Below, in pieces: positions 52,404-60,836 of a stretch of 64,000 nucleotides of DNA. The translations under genes were made by a program, and so were the position numbers. The stretch is taken from NCBI GenBank assembly GCA_964425915.1, contig CAYROO010000003.1:376122-440121 (forward strand). The letters run 5' to 3'. The notes beneath the pieces are model-generated. The model was given only the letters and a program-made list of their open reading frames with translations. It did no database searches and was not told the DNA's origin. The DNA comes from Polycyclovorans sp964425915 (GTDB lineage: Bacteria; Pseudomonadota; Gammaproteobacteria; Nevskiales; Nevskiaceae). Positions within the stretch are counted from its first letter, which is position 1; every line of letters begins with the position of its first letter.

Positions 52404-52799
52404 TTAGACGCGACGACGCTTGGGCGGCCGGCACCCGTTGTGCGGGATCGGCGTAACGTCAGTGATGTTGGTGACTTTGAAGCCGGCAGCGTTGAGCGAA
52501 CGCACCGCGGACTCACGCCCCGGGCCTGGGCCCTTGACGCGCACTTCGATGTTCTTGACGCCGTGCTCTGCCGCAGCGGCGCCGGCGCGCTCGGCCGCCA
52601 CCTGGGCGGCGAACGGCGTGCTCTTGCGCGAGCCCTTGAACCCGCAAGCACCGGCCGTGCACCAGGAGATGGTGTTCCCCTGACGGTCAGTGATCAGCAC
52701 GATGGTGTTGTTGAAGGACGCATGAATATGCGCCACCGCATCGGAGATGTTCTTGCGAACTTTCTTGCGCTTCTGCGCGGAGGCCGTGTTGGCTGCCAT
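52404..52799 (-). CDS. rpsK: 30S ribosomal protein S11
   Basis: The 131-residue protein contains GVAHIHASFNNTIV-like AHIHASFNNTIVLITDRQGN, the S11 hallmark, and ends GCRPPKRRRV as expected. It binds the platform of the 30S subunit with S6, S18 and S21. It lies 27 bp after rpsM. Confidence 0.99.
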   Translation of the reverse strand: MAANTASAQKRKKVRKNISDAVAHIHASFNNTIVLITDRQGNTISWCTAGACGFKGSRKSTPFAAQVAAERAGAAAAEHGVKNIEVRVKGPGPGRESAVRSLNAAGFKVTNITDVTPIPHNGCRPPKRRRV

Positions 52800-52826
52800 G
52801 TACGTATGCCTTGATCAGTTCAGCGA

Positions 52827-53183
52827 TTACTTCTTGACCGCGCGACGGGGGCCCTTGCGGGTCCGTGCGTTGGTCCGGGTGCGCTGGCCGCGAACCGGCA
52901 GGCCGCGACGGTGGCGCAGACCGCGGTAGCAGCCAAGGTCCATGAGACGCTTGATGCTCATCGACACTTCGCGGCGCAGGTCGCCTTCAACCACGAAGGC
53001 GCCGACGGCGGCACGCAGTTTCTCGACCTCTTCCTCGGTCAGTTGGCGGATCTGGATGTCCTGGGCGATGCCCGCTGCTTCGCAGATCTGCTTTGCACGG
53101 GTCGCGCCCACGCCATAGATGGCGCGAAGGGCGATGACTGCGTGCTTTTTATCCGGGATATTGACCCCCGCGATACGTGCCAT
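52827..53183 (-). CDS. rpsM: 30S ribosomal protein S13
   Basis: The 118-residue protein starts MARIAGVNIPDKKHAVIAL and carries YRGLRHRRGLPVRGQRTRTN near the basic C terminus that contacts tRNA in the P site. It is the first gene of the alpha operon and has its own promoter-like sequence upstream (53230-53258). Confidence 0.99.
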   Translation of the reverse strand: MARIAGVNIPDKKHAVIALRAIYGVGATRAKQICEAAGIAQDIQIRQLTEEEVEKLRAAVGAFVVEGDLRREVSMSIKRLMDLGCYRGLRHRRGLPVRGQRTRTNARTRKGPRRAVKK

Positions 53184-53212
53184 GAGTAACCTCGGTTATA
53201 GAGCTTAAAACC

Positions 53213-53229
53213 GCGCGGAAAAGCCGCGC
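53213..53229 (-). promoter_or_regulatory. GC-rich hairpin at the 5' end of the rpsM mRNA
   Basis: On the minus strand GCGCGG-CTTTT-CCGCGC follows the TACAAT box directly, so it spans the predicted start point, and GGTTTTAAG comes next. It can be read as a 5'-end hairpin of the alpha mRNA or as a weak terminator of transcripts arriving from rpmJ. Confidence 0.5.
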
Positions 53230-53258
53230 ATTGTAGTGAAAACGTTTGCGTCATTCAA
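53230..53258 (-). promoter_or_regulatory. Sigma-70 promoter of the alpha operon (rpsM)
   Basis: On the minus strand TTGAAT (53258-53253), a 17-bp spacer and TACAAT (53235-53230) form a good sigma-70 promoter (4/6 and 5/6 matches). The discriminator is GC-rich (GCGCGG), typical of stringently controlled ribosomal promoters. It starts transcription about 40 bp before rpsM. Confidence 0.75.
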
Positions 53259-53267
53259 CGCCGGGGA

Positions 53268-53381
53268 TCAACCCTGGCGCTGTTTGTGCCGCAGATCGGT
53301 GCAGATCACCCGCACCACGCCATTACGACGGATCACTTTGCAGTTCCGGCAGATTTTCTTGACTGAAGCGCGGACTTTCAT
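53268..53381 (-). CDS. rpmJ: 50S ribosomal protein L36 (zinc form)
   Basis: The 37-residue protein starts MKVRASVKKICRNCKVIRR and ends DLRHKQRQG. Cys11, Cys14, Cys27 and His32 form the zinc ribbon, so this is the zinc-containing (C+) paralogue. It lies between secY (36 bp) and rpsM (84 bp), the usual end of the spc operon. It is short and easily missed in automated annotation. Confidence 0.97.
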   Translation of the reverse strand: MKVRASVKKICRNCKVIRRNGVVRVICTDLRHKQRQG

Positions 53382-53417
53382 ATCAACCTCAACGATGGAA
53401 ACAGGGCGGGCAGCGGC

Positions 53418-54755
53418 TTAACGCAGCATGCCTGCGCCGGGGTTCTTCAGATTTGCCTTCTTCAGCAAACCCTCATACTGGTGGGACATCAGGTGCGCCT
53501 GCAGCTGCGCCATGAAGTCCATAACAACCACCACGGTGATCAGCAGGGACGTGCCGCCGAGGTAGAACGGGATGCCGGGATAGAAACTCCGCAGAATCTC
53601 CGGGAACAGACAGACCACGGTGATGTACGAAGCACCCACCACGGTCAGCCGCGTGAGGACGGTGTCGATAAATCGCGCGGTGTGCACCCCGGGACGCACC
53701 CCTGGAATGAACGCGCCGGACTTCTTGAGGTTGTCGGCGGTTTCGCGACTGTCGAACACCAGCGCGGTGTAGAAGAAGCAGAAGAAGATGATCAGCGCGG
53801 CATACAGCAGGGTGTACAGCGCATTGCCGGGTGACAGCGCGTTGACTACCTGCTGCAGCAGACCGCCCGGCGTATCGCCGCCGGCAAACTGCACGATCGA
53901 TGCCGGGAACAGGATGATGGAGCTGGCAAAGATCGGCGGGATCACCCCGGACATGTTCAGCTTCAGCGGCAGATGCTGGGTCTGCGCCGCGAACACCTTG
54001 CGTCCCTGCTGCCGGCGTGCATGATGCACCGGAATACGACGCTGTGCGCGCTCGAACACGACCACGCCATAGGTGATGGCCACCACCAACGCGAACACCA
54101 CGATCACGGTAAAGCCGCTGATCGAGCCTTCGCTCACCAGCTGCGCGGTTCCTGCCAAGGCACTGGGGAAGCCGGCGACGATGCCGATGAAGATGATGAT
54201 GGAAATACCATTGCCGATGCCACGCTCGGTGATCTGCTCACCCAACCACATCAGGAACATGGTGCCGGTGATGAGGCTGACCGACGCCACAAAGATAAAG
54301 CCGAGCCCCGGGCTGAACGCCACGCCACTGCTCTGCAAGGCATAGGCGGCGCCGATCGACTGAAAGGTCGCCAGCGCCAGCGTGCCGTAGCGCGTGTACT
54401 TGGTGATCTGCCGACGACCGGACTCGCCTTCCTTCTTCAGCTCTTTCAATGACGGCACGGTGGCCGACAGCAGCTGCACGATGATGGAGGCGGAGATATA
54501 AGGCATAACGCCCAAGGCAAACACCGACAGCCGCGACAGCGCCCCACCCGAAAACATGTTGAACATGTCGAGGATGGTGCCGCGCTGCTGGTCGAACAGG
54601 GCCGCCATCTGCGCCGGGTCGATGCCCGGCACCGGAATGAAGCTACCAATCCGGTACACGATGATGGCGCCGAGCAGGAACAGCAGGCGGCCGCGAACCT
54701 CAGACAGCTTGCTGAAGTCGGGGACCATTCCGGCGGCGGCGGGGTTCTTAGCCAT
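53418..54755 (-). CDS. secY: Preprotein translocase subunit SecY
   Basis: The 445-residue channel protein of the SecYEG translocon has ten membrane segments. GSFIPVPGID near the N terminus and the plug/loop region GGALSRLSVFALGVMPYISA are typical, as is the cytoplasmic PLKLNMSGVIPPIFASSI. It lies 20 bp after rplO in the spc operon, as in most bacteria. Confidence 0.99.
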   Translation of the reverse strand: MAKNPAAAGMVPDFSKLSEVRGRLLFLLGAIIVYRIGSFIPVPGIDPAQMAALFDQQRGTILDMFNMFSGGALSRLSVFALGVMPYISASIIVQLLSATVPSLKELKKEGESGRRQITKYTRYGTLALATFQSIGAAYALQSSGVAFSPGLGFIFVASVSLITGTMFLMWLGEQITERGIGNGISIIIFIGIVAGFPSALAGTAQLVSEGSISGFTVIVVFALVVAITYGVVVFERAQRRIPVHHARRQQGRKVFAAQTQHLPLKLNMSGVIPPIFASSIILFPASIVQFAGGDTPGGLLQQVVNALSPGNALYTLLYAALIIFFCFFYTALVFDSRETADNLKKSGAFIPGVRPGVHTARFIDTVLTRLTVVGASYITVVCLFPEILRSFYPGIPFYLGGTSLLITVVVVMDFMAQLQAHLMSHQYEGLLKKANLKNPGAGMLR

Positions 54756-54775
54756 GGGCGTCCTTGCGGGGTGCC

Positions 54776-55210
54776 TTACTCGGCGATGCTGCCGCCAGCG
54801 GCGATGATGGCTTCACGCGCGCCCTTGGTGACGAGCACGCCCTTGAGCGTGATGGCGCGGCTGATGCTGCCTGACTTCACCACCTTGGCGGTCAGCGTGT
54901 CACGGCGCACCACGCCCTCGGCAATGAGGGTGGCGAGGTCGATCTCGCTGCCCTTCATCTTGTCGAGCTTGGACAGCGTCAATTCTGCGCGGGTCAACGC
55001 CTGCTGCGAGGTGAAGCCCCGCTTCGGCAGACGACGCTGAATCGGCATCTGGCCGCCTTCGAAGCCGACCTTGTGGTAACCGCCCTTGCGCGCGTGCTGA
55101 CCTTTGTGACCACGACCGGCGGTCTTGCCCAGGCCGGAGCCGATGCCGCGACCGACGCGGGTCCGGGCTTTCTTGGCGCCTGCAGCAGGCTTGATGGAAT
55201 TCAGTTTCAT
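54776..55210 (-). CDS. rplO: 50S ribosomal protein L15
   Basis: The 144-residue protein starts MKLNSIKPAAGAKKARTRVG and has the Gly/Arg-rich L15 N terminus (GRGIGSGLGKTAGRGHKGQ) and FEGGQMPIQRRLPKRGF. The start at 55210 follows the rpmD stop by one base; the longer open frame upstream overlaps rpmD and is not coding. It is an assembly protein of the 50S core. Confidence 0.98.
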   Translation of the reverse strand: MKLNSIKPAAGAKKARTRVGRGIGSGLGKTAGRGHKGQHARKGGYHKVGFEGGQMPIQRRLPKRGFTSQQALTRAELTLSKLDKMKGSEIDLATLIAEGVVRRDTLTAKVVKSGSISRAITLKGVLVTKGAREAIIAAGGSIAE

Positions 55211-55211
55211 C

Positions 55212-55400
55212 TCAGACCTCTTCCACTTTGAGGAGGTAGCCGACTTTATTGACCATCCCCATGATTTCCGGGGTGGCGGTGTGCACCACCGTCTGGTGAC
55301 GGTTGCGAAGGCCGAGGCCGTGCGCGCAGGCAACGTGGCGCGGCAGGCGCTTGGCCAGGCTCTTCACCAGGGTGACCTTGATCTGTTTGTTGCCGGACAT
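55212..55400 (-). CDS. rpmD: 50S ribosomal protein L30
   Basis: The 62-residue protein (MSGNKQIKVTLVKSLAKRLP ... GMVNKVGYLLKVEEV) matches L30 in size and motif GLRNRHQTVVHTATPEIMGM. The start at 55400 lies one base after rpsE; the upstream ATG at 55448 falls inside rpsE and is rejected. Confidence 0.97.
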   Translation of the reverse strand: MSGNKQIKVTLVKSLAKRLPRHVACAHGLGLRNRHQTVVHTATPEIMGMVNKVGYLLKVEEV

Positions 55401-55401
55401 C

Positions 55402-55920
55402 TCAGGCCCCCAGGATCTCTTCGACCGTCTTGCCACGCTTGGCGGCAATTTCGGACGGCATGTTCATGTTCTTCAGCGCGTTGATGGTCGCGCGGACGGT
55501 GTTGATCGGGTTACGCGAGCCGAACGACTTGGACAGGATGTTGTGCACCCCAGCCACTTCGAACACGGCACGCATGGCGCCCCCCGCAATGACACCGGTA
55601 CCTTCAGAGGCTGGGCGCAGAAACACGCGGCTGGCGCCGTGCTCGCCCCAGATCTCGTGCTGCACCGTGCCGCCACGCAGGGCGACGGTGATCATGTTCT
55701 TCTTGGCCTGGTCCATCGCCTTGGCGATCGCGGCCGGCACTTCACGCGCCTTGCCGTAGCCAAAACCGACCCGACCGGCGCCGTCACCGACCACCGTCAA
55801 AGCGGTGAAGGCAAACTGCTTGCCGCCCTTCACGGTCTTGGAAACCCGGTTGACGGTGACCAGCTTTTCCTTCAGCTCGGAACCAGACTGTGAGTCGTCG
55901 TACTGCATGTTGTTCGCCAT
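55402..55920 (-). CDS. rpsE: 30S ribosomal protein S5
   Basis: The 172-residue protein has the S5 double-stranded-RNA-like domain (LKEKLVTVNRVSKTVKGGKQ) and GSGVIAGGAMRAVFEVAGV-like TGVIAGGAMRAVFEVAGVHN in the C-terminal part. It acts in decoding accuracy and translocation. It is separated by 3 bp from rplR. Confidence 0.99.
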   Translation of the reverse strand: MANNMQYDDSQSGSELKEKLVTVNRVSKTVKGGKQFAFTALTVVGDGAGRVGFGYGKAREVPAAIAKAMDQAKKNMITVALRGGTVQHEIWGEHGASRVFLRPASEGTGVIAGGAMRAVFEVAGVHNILSKSFGSRNPINTVRATINALKNMNMPSEIAAKRGKTVEEILGA

Positions 55921-55923
55921 GTT

Positions 55924-56274
55924 TTAGAACTCCAGGCCAGCTTCACGCGCGGCGTCGGCCAGCGCGCGGATACGGCCGTGATACTTGAAGCCGGAACGAT
56001 CGAAGGCCACCTGTGTAACACCGGCCGCCTTGGCACGTTCGGCGATCAGCTGACCGACGCGCTTGGCGGCATCCACGTTACCCGTGGCGCCTTCCAGGTC
56101 GAGCTTCTCAACGGTCGACGCGGCGGCCACCGTGTCGCCGGCGTTGGGGGCAATCACCTGCGCGTAGATATGACGCGGGGTGCGGTGGACGCACAGGCGA
56201 TACACGCCCAGCTCGCGAATGTGTGCCCGAGCGCGACGTGCGCGGCGGATACGGGTGGTTTTCTTGTCTTTCAT
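55924..56274 (-). CDS. rplR: 50S ribosomal protein L18
   Basis: The 116-residue 5S-rRNA-binding protein starts MKDKKTTRIRRARRARAHIR and ends YHGRIRALADAAREAGLEF. The ATG at 56274 matches the family; the open frame upstream to 56322 lies in the non-coding gap after rplF. That 74-bp gap is unusually wide for this part of the cluster. Confidence 0.98.
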   Translation of the reverse strand: MKDKKTTRIRRARRARAHIRELGVYRLCVHRTPRHIYAQVIAPNAGDTVAAASTVEKLDLEGATGNVDAAKRVGQLIAERAKAAGVTQVAFDRSGFKYHGRIRALADAAREAGLEF

Positions 56275-56348
56275 GACCGGAATCTCTAGTAGTCGGTGGC
56301 GGTGAGAACGAAGCGAGACCAAGGCTCGGCGATAGCGCCGGGCGGGTC

Positions 56349-56879
56349 TTACTTCTTCTTCGCCTCCTTCATCACGACCTTTTCATTGAGGTAGCGAACA
56401 CCCTTGCCCTTATAGGGCTCAGGCGGACGGAACCCCCGAATGTCGGCGGCCACCTGGCCCACCATGTGCTTATCAGCACCCTTCACCACCACTTCGGTCT
56501 GCGACGGGGTTTCCACCGTCACGCCCTCAGGGATCGGATAGGCAATCGGGTGCGAAAAGCCCAATGCCAGGTTGATCACCTTGCCCTGGGTCTGCGCACG
56601 GTAGCCGACGCCCACCAGCTGCAGGCGGCGCTCGTAGCCGGTCGTCACACCCACCACCATGTTGGCGATGATGGCGCGGACGGTGCCGGACTTCGCCGGG
56701 TCCTTGGCAACCGATTCGGCGTTCATGGTCAGCACGCCGTCCTGAATTTCAATGTCCACGCCCTTGGGCAGCGGCAGGTCCAGGGACGCCTTGGCACCCT
56801 TGACGTTCACCACGCCGCCCTGCGACGTGACCTGCACGCCAGCGGGCAACTTCAGCGGATTCTTGGCAACTCGTGACAT
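56349..56879 (-). CDS. rplF: 50S ribosomal protein L6
   Basis: The 176-residue protein starts MSRVAKNPLKLPAGVQVTSQ and has the C-terminal RNA-binding stretch RGFRPPEPYKGKGVRY(L)NE characteristic of L6. It lies near the sarcin-ricin loop and the GTPase center. It follows rpsH by 15 bp. Confidence 0.99.
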   Translation of the reverse strand: MSRVAKNPLKLPAGVQVTSQGGVVNVKGAKASLDLPLPKGVDIEIQDGVLTMNAESVAKDPAKSGTVRAIIANMVVGVTTGYERRLQLVGVGYRAQTQGKVINLALGFSHPIAYPIPEGVTVETPSQTEVVVKGADKHMVGQVAADIRGFRPPEPYKGKGVRYLNEKVVMKEAKKK

Positions 56880-56894
56880 GTTCGTTCTTCCCGC

Positions 56895-57293
56895 TTAGGC
56901 GACGATGCAGAGCACTTCGCCACCATGCCCGGCGGCGCGCGCGGCACGATCGCTCACCACGCCGCTTGGCGTGGAGATGATGGCGACGCCCAGCCCGCCG
57001 AGAACCTTCGGCAGCTCGTCCTTGTTCTTGTAAATGCGCAGCGCGGGACGGCTGACCCGCTGCAGGCGCTCGATCACCGGCTTGCCCTCGAAGTACTTCA
57101 GGGCCACGGTGATGACCTTCTTGTTGCCTTCCACCGCAACGACGTTGAAGTCGGCGATGTAGCCCTCGTCCTTGAGAACCTTGGCGATGGCTTCCTTGAC
57201 CTTGGAAGAGGGCGAGACAACCTGCTTTTTGCGGGCCATCTGACCGTTGCGGATACGGGTCAGGAAGTCGGCGATGGGATCATGCATGCTCAT
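56895..57293 (-). CDS. rpsH: 30S ribosomal protein S8
   Basis: The 132-residue protein starts MSMHDPIADFLTRIRNGQMA and ends with the S8 signature ISTPSGVVSDRAARAAGHGG. It is a primary 16S rRNA binder and, in E. coli, the translational repressor of the spc operon. It lies 12 bp after rpsN. Confidence 0.99.
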   Translation of the reverse strand: MSMHDPIADFLTRIRNGQMARKKQVVSPSSKVKEAIAKVLKDEGYIADFNVVAVEGNKKVITVALKYFEGKPVIERLQRVSRPALRIYKNKDELPKVLGGLGVAIISTPSGVVSDRAARAAGHGGEVLCIVA

Positions 57294-57305
57294 AGTGGTG
57301 GCCTC

Positions 57306-57611
57306 TTACCAGCTCGCCTTCTTCAGGCCCGGAACCTCACCACGCATGGCTGCTTCACGCAGCTTATGACGGGCAAGGCCGAACTTGGCGTACACGCCGC
57401 GGGTGCGGCCGGTGAGCTTGCAGCGGTTGCGCTGACGGGTGTAGCTGGCGTCGCGCGGCATTTTCTGCAGCTTGACGACGGCTTCCATACGATCGTCCAT
57501 GGACGTCTCGGGATTGGCAATCTGCTCACGCAGCGCCTGCCGTTTCTTGCCCAGCTTGGCGACCAGCTTGGCGCGCTTCTTTTCGCGCTCGATCATGTTC
57601 GTCTTGGCCAT
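57306..57611 (-). CDS. rpsN: 30S ribosomal protein S14 (long, zinc-free form)
   Basis: The 101-residue protein has RDASYTRQRNRCKLTGRTRG and GLARHKLREAAMRGEVPG, typical of S14. The length (~101) and lack of the CxxC pairs identify the zinc-independent form, in contrast to the zinc form of L36 in the same cluster. Confidence 0.98.
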   Translation of the reverse strand: MAKTNMIEREKKRAKLVAKLGKKRQALREQIANPETSMDDRMEAVVKLQKMPRDASYTRQRNRCKLTGRTRGVYAKFGLARHKLREAAMRGEVPGLKKASW

Positions 57612-57627
57612 GTGCTTTGCTCGCTCG

Positions 57628-58164
57628 TTACTTGCGGAACGGGAAGCCGAACGCTTCCAACAGGGCCTGGCCCTGGGCGTCGTTCTTCGCCGTCGTGGTG
57701 ATGGAGATATTCATGCCGCGGGTGGCATCGACCTTGTCATAGTCGATTTCCGGGAAGATGATCTGCTCGGTCACCCCGAAATTGAAATTGCCACGGCCAT
57801 CGAATCCGCTGGCCTTGATGCCGCGGAAGTCGCGAACGCGCGGCAGTGCCACGGTGATCAAACGCTCGAGGAACTCGTACATCCGCTCACGGCGCAAGGT
57901 CACCATCACACCCACCGGATAGTTCTCACGAATCTTGAAGCCGGCCACTGCGATGCGGGACTTGGTGATCACGGGTTTCTGACCGGCAATCGCGGTCATA
58001 TCCGACACCGCGTGCTCGATGACCTTGCGATCCATGGTCGCTTCGCCGACACCCATGTTCAGGGTGATCTTGCTCAGACGGGGCACTTCCATCGCGCCCA
58101 GCACCAGCTCCTTGCGAAGCTTGGGCACCACGTCATTGATGTAATAGGTTTGCAGGTTTGACAT
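57628..58164 (-). CDS. rplE: 50S ribosomal protein L5
   Basis: The 178-residue 5S-rRNA-binding protein contains KITLNMGVGEATMDRKVIEH and GRGNFNFGVTEQIIFPEIDY, both L5 signatures, and ends LLEAFGFPFRK. It links 5S rRNA and the P-site tRNA. It lies 12 bp after rplX. Confidence 0.99.
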   Translation of the reverse strand: MSNLQTYYINDVVPKLRKELVLGAMEVPRLSKITLNMGVGEATMDRKVIEHAVSDMTAIAGQKPVITKSRIAVAGFKIRENYPVGVMVTLRRERMYEFLERLITVALPRVRDFRGIKASGFDGRGNFNFGVTEQIIFPEIDYDKVDATRGMNISITTTAKNDAQGQALLEAFGFPFRK

Positions 58165-58176
58165 CTTCGGGTTCCG

Positions 58177-58503
58177 TTAGGCGTCCACAGGCGTCTTGGT
58201 GGACTTGAACACGCGGACCTTGCGCTGGTCCGCACCCGAGCCCTCGATGACGATCGCCACGCGATCCGCCTTCTCGGCCTTGGGGTTCCACAGCATCACG
58301 TTCGAACGGTCGATCGGCATGGTCTTCTCGACCACCCCGCCGGCGACGCCCGCGTTGGGATTGGGACGCTGATGCTTCTTCACGACGTTGATGCCTTCCA
58401 CCAGCACCTTGCCGTTAGCCAGCACCTGATCGACGCGACCGCGACGACCTTTGTCCTTGCCGGCGATGACGACGACGTCGTCGCCCTTCTTGATCTTGTT
58501 CAT
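58177..58503 (-). CDS. rplX: 50S ribosomal protein L24
   Basis: The 108-residue protein has the KOW motif near the start (KKGDDVVVIAGKDKGRRGRV) and GINVVKKHQRPNPNAG. It is an early assembly initiator of the 50S subunit. It lies 12 bp after rplN. Confidence 0.98.
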   Translation of the reverse strand: MNKIKKGDDVVVIAGKDKGRRGRVDQVLANGKVLVEGINVVKKHQRPNPNAGVAGGVVEKTMPIDRSNVMLWNPKAEKADRVAIVIEGSGADQRKVRVFKSTKTPVDA

Positions 58504-58515
58504 GTCAGCTCGACC

Positions 58516-58881
58516 TCACATCACTTCAGGCGCAAGGGACACGATCTTCATGAACCGTTCGCGCAGCTCGCGCGTCACCGGCCCGAAGATACGGGTGCCC
58601 AGGGGCTCGCCCTTGCTCGACAGCAGCACGGCGGCATTGCTGTCGAAACGAATGGCAGAACCATCCGGACGGCGGATCGGGTGGCGGGTGCGAACCACGA
58701 CGGCGTCGTGCACTTCGCCCTTCTTCACCTTGCCGCGCGGAATGGCGTCCTTGACGGTGACCTTCACCAGGTCGCCGACTCCGGCATAACGCCGACGGGT
58801 GCTGCCCTTGACCTGGATCACCTGCACCAGCTTGGCGCCGCTGTTATCGGCTGCCTGCAGAAAGGATTCCTGTTGGATCAT
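58516..58881 (-). CDS. rplN: 50S ribosomal protein L14
   Basis: The 121-residue protein starts MIQQESFLQAADNSGAKLVQ and includes GTRIFGPVTRELRERFMKIV and SLAPEVM, the L14 end. It is the first gene of the spc part; it overlaps rpsQ by 4 bp, leaving no room for a separate spc promoter here. Confidence 0.99.
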   Translation of the reverse strand: MIQQESFLQAADNSGAKLVQVIQVKGSTRRRYAGVGDLVKVTVKDAIPRGKVKKGEVHDAVVVRTRHPIRRPDGSAIRFDSNAAVLLSSKGEPLGTRIFGPVTRELRERFMKIVSLAPEVM

Positions 58882-59162
58882 GACACCACCCCGGCCTTCT
58901 CGATCACTTCAACCAGCTTGAACCGCTTGGTGCGCGACATCGGACGCGTTTCGATGACGGCAACCAGATCGCCTTCACCACACTCGTTGTTCTCGTCATG
59001 CGCGTGCAGCTTGGTCGAACGGCGGATGTACTTGCCGTACAGCGGGTGACGCTCACGACGCTCAACGAGCACCGTGATGGTCTTGTTCGGCTTGGCGCTG
59101 GTGACCTTGCCGACGATGCGGCGATCACGCTCGGCCGCGGCGTTGTTGACTTGTTCGCTCAT
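58878..59162 (-). CDS. rpsQ: 30S ribosomal protein S17
   Basis: The 94-residue protein has the S17 core GKVTSAKPNKTITVLVERRE and RHPLYGKYIRRSTKLHAHDE, with PMSRTKRFKLVEVIE near the end. It is the last S10-type gene and overlaps both rpmC and rplN by 4 bp. Confidence 0.98.
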   Translation of the reverse strand: MSEQVNNAAAERDRRIVGKVTSAKPNKTITVLVERRERHPLYGKYIRRSTKLHAHDENNECGEGDLVAVIETRPMSRTKRFKLVEVIEKAGVVS

Positions 59163-59365
59163 GACGCCTTCACCTGGCTCTGCATCATCGTCTTCACCCG
59201 GGCGATCTTCTTGCGAACTTCGCCGATCAGGTGTGACTTGTTCATCTGGCCGGTCGCTGCCTGCATGCGCAGGTTGAACTGCTCCTTCCGCAAGGCCAGC
59301 AACTCGTCAGTCAATTCCTGGGCGCTCTTCGTCCGCAGGTCCTTCACGTATTCGGCCGCTTTCAT
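59159..59365 (-). CDS. rpmC: 50S ribosomal protein L29
   Basis: The 68-residue protein (MKAAEYVKDLRTKSAQELTD...) carries the L29 helix-turn-helix hairpin with LRKEQFNLRMQAATGQMNKS. It sits beside the peptide exit, where it helps dock SRP and trigger factor. It shares one base with the rplP stop and overlaps rpsQ by 4 bp. Confidence 0.98.
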   Translation of the reverse strand: MKAAEYVKDLRTKSAQELTDELLALRKEQFNLRMQAATGQMNKSHLIGEVRKKIARVKTMMQSQVKAS

Positions 59366-59778
59366 TACAGGATGGTCCGGTTAACGAAGGTGGTTTTCAC
59401 CGACAGCTTGGCGGCGGCCAGGCGGAACGCCTCGCGCGCCTCAGCTTCGGTGACGCCTTCCATTTCATAAAGCATCTTTCCAGGCTGCACCTTGGCAACC
59501 CAATACTCGACGTTGCCCTTGCCGGAGCCCATGCGGACTTCCAGCGGCTTCTTGGTCACCGGCACATCCGGGAAAATCCGGATCCACAGCTTGCCGCCAC
59601 GCTTCACGTAGCGGGTGATCACACGGCGCGCAGACTCGATCTGGCGAGCGGTGATCCGGCCGTGCTCAGTGGACTTCAGGCCAAAATCGCCGAAGCTCAC
59701 TTTGTTGCCGTTGAACGTCAGGCCCCGGTTGTGGCCCTTCATCTGCTTGCGGAACTTGGTCCGCTTAGGCTGCATCAT
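59365..59778 (-). CDS. rplP: 50S ribosomal protein L16
   Basis: The 137-residue protein starts MMQPKRTKFRKQMKGHNRGL and has KPLEVRMGSGKGNVEYWVAK, the L16 core near the A-site tRNA. A second ATG follows the first and could be the real start. It lies 17 bp after rpsC. Confidence 0.99.
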   Translation of the reverse strand: MMQPKRTKFRKQMKGHNRGLTFNGNKVSFGDFGLKSTEHGRITARQIESARRVITRYVKRGGKLWIRIFPDVPVTKKPLEVRMGSGKGNVEYWVAKVQPGKMLYEMEGVTEAEAREAFRLAAAKLSVKTTFVNRTIL

Positions 59779-59795
59779 GATGACGACTCCTGGGC

Positions 59796-60482
59796 TTAGG
59801 CCGTGACGGCCTCGGCGGCTTCATCCTTGCGGGCGCCGCGGCTGTTATCGAACACTTCGCCGTTGAACACCCACACCTTGATCCCGATGATCCCGTAGGT
59901 GGTACGGGCTTCGGAGGTGCCGTAGTCGACGAAGGCACGCAGGGTATGCAGCGGCACGCGACCCTCGCGATACCACTCGGTCCGCGCGATCTCGGCGCCG
60001 TTGAGGCGGCCGCTGACCTGGATCTTGATGCCACCCGCACCCTGGCGCATCGCGTTCTGCACCGCGCGCTTCATGGCGCGACGGAACATGATGCGGCGCT
60101 CCAGCTGCTGCGCGATGCTGTCCGCCACAAGCTTGGCGTCGAGCTCCGGCTTGCGGATCTCTTCCACGCTGATGTGCACCACTTCGGGCTTCAGCTGCAG
60201 CCGCGCCGCGACCTCCACCTTCAGCTTTTCGATGTCCTCACCCTTCTTGCCGATCACGATCCCCGGACGTGCCGTGTGGATGATGATGCGGGCCGACTTG
60301 GCGGGACGCTCGATCTGAATCTTGGAAACATTGGCCTGCGCCAGCTTCTTAGTGAGGAAGCTACGCACCGCCATGTCGCGGTTGAGGTTCTCGCCGTAGG
60401 CCGCTTTCTCGGCGTACCAGTTGGACGTCCACTGGGTGGAAATGCCGAGGCGGAAACCGGTTGGATTGACTTTATGACCCAT
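59796..60482 (-). CDS. rpsC: 30S ribosomal protein S3
   Basis: The 228-residue protein starts MGHKVNPTGFRLGISTQWTS. It has the KH domain with the GKKG loop (GIVIGKKGEDIEKLK) and the C-terminal domain GAEIARTEWYREGRVPLHTL. It lines the mRNA entry channel and takes part in helicase activity. It follows rplV by 12 bp. Confidence 0.99.
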   Translation of the reverse strand: MGHKVNPTGFRLGISTQWTSNWYAEKAAYGENLNRDMAVRSFLTKKLAQANVSKIQIERPAKSARIIIHTARPGIVIGKKGEDIEKLKVEVAARLQLKPEVVHISVEEIRKPELDAKLVADSIAQQLERRIMFRRAMKRAVQNAMRQGAGGIKIQVSGRLNGAEIARTEWYREGRVPLHTLRAFVDYGTSEARTTYGIIGIKVWVFNGEVFDNSRGARKDEAAEAVTA

Positions 60483-60494
60483 TTGCCTGGTCCC

Positions 60495-60827
60495 TTACTC
60501 GTCGCTCACGCGAATGGTGATGTGGCTGGTCGGCTTGGTGATGCGATCGGCGCGGCCCTTGGCGCGCGGCATGATGCGCTTCATCACCGGGCCCTTGTCG
60601 ACGAAGATCTCGCGGACCTTCAACTCGTCGACATCGGCGCCGAAATTGTTCTCGGCATTGGCAATCGCCGATTCGAGCACCTTGCGAATGACGTCGGCAG
60701 CACGCTGATTGGAGAACTTCAGCGTGTTGATCGCGTCATCCACCTTCTTGCCCCGAACCAGGTCGGCGACCAGTCGCGCTTTCTGCGGCGACAGACGGAC
60801 AAACTTGAGTACGGCCTGAGTATTCAT
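60495..60827 (-). CDS. rplV: 50S ribosomal protein L22
   Basis: The 110-residue protein has KFVRLSPQKARLVADLVRGK and the long hairpin that reaches into the exit tunnel (MKRIMPRAKGRADRITKPTS). It ends HITIRVSDE. It lies 9 bp after rpsS. Confidence 0.99.
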   Translation of the reverse strand: MNTQAVLKFVRLSPQKARLVADLVRGKKVDDAINTLKFSNQRAADVIRKVLESAIANAENNFGADVDELKVREIFVDKGPVMKRIMPRAKGRADRITKPTSHITIRVSDE

Positions 60828-60836
60828 GTCCGTGCC

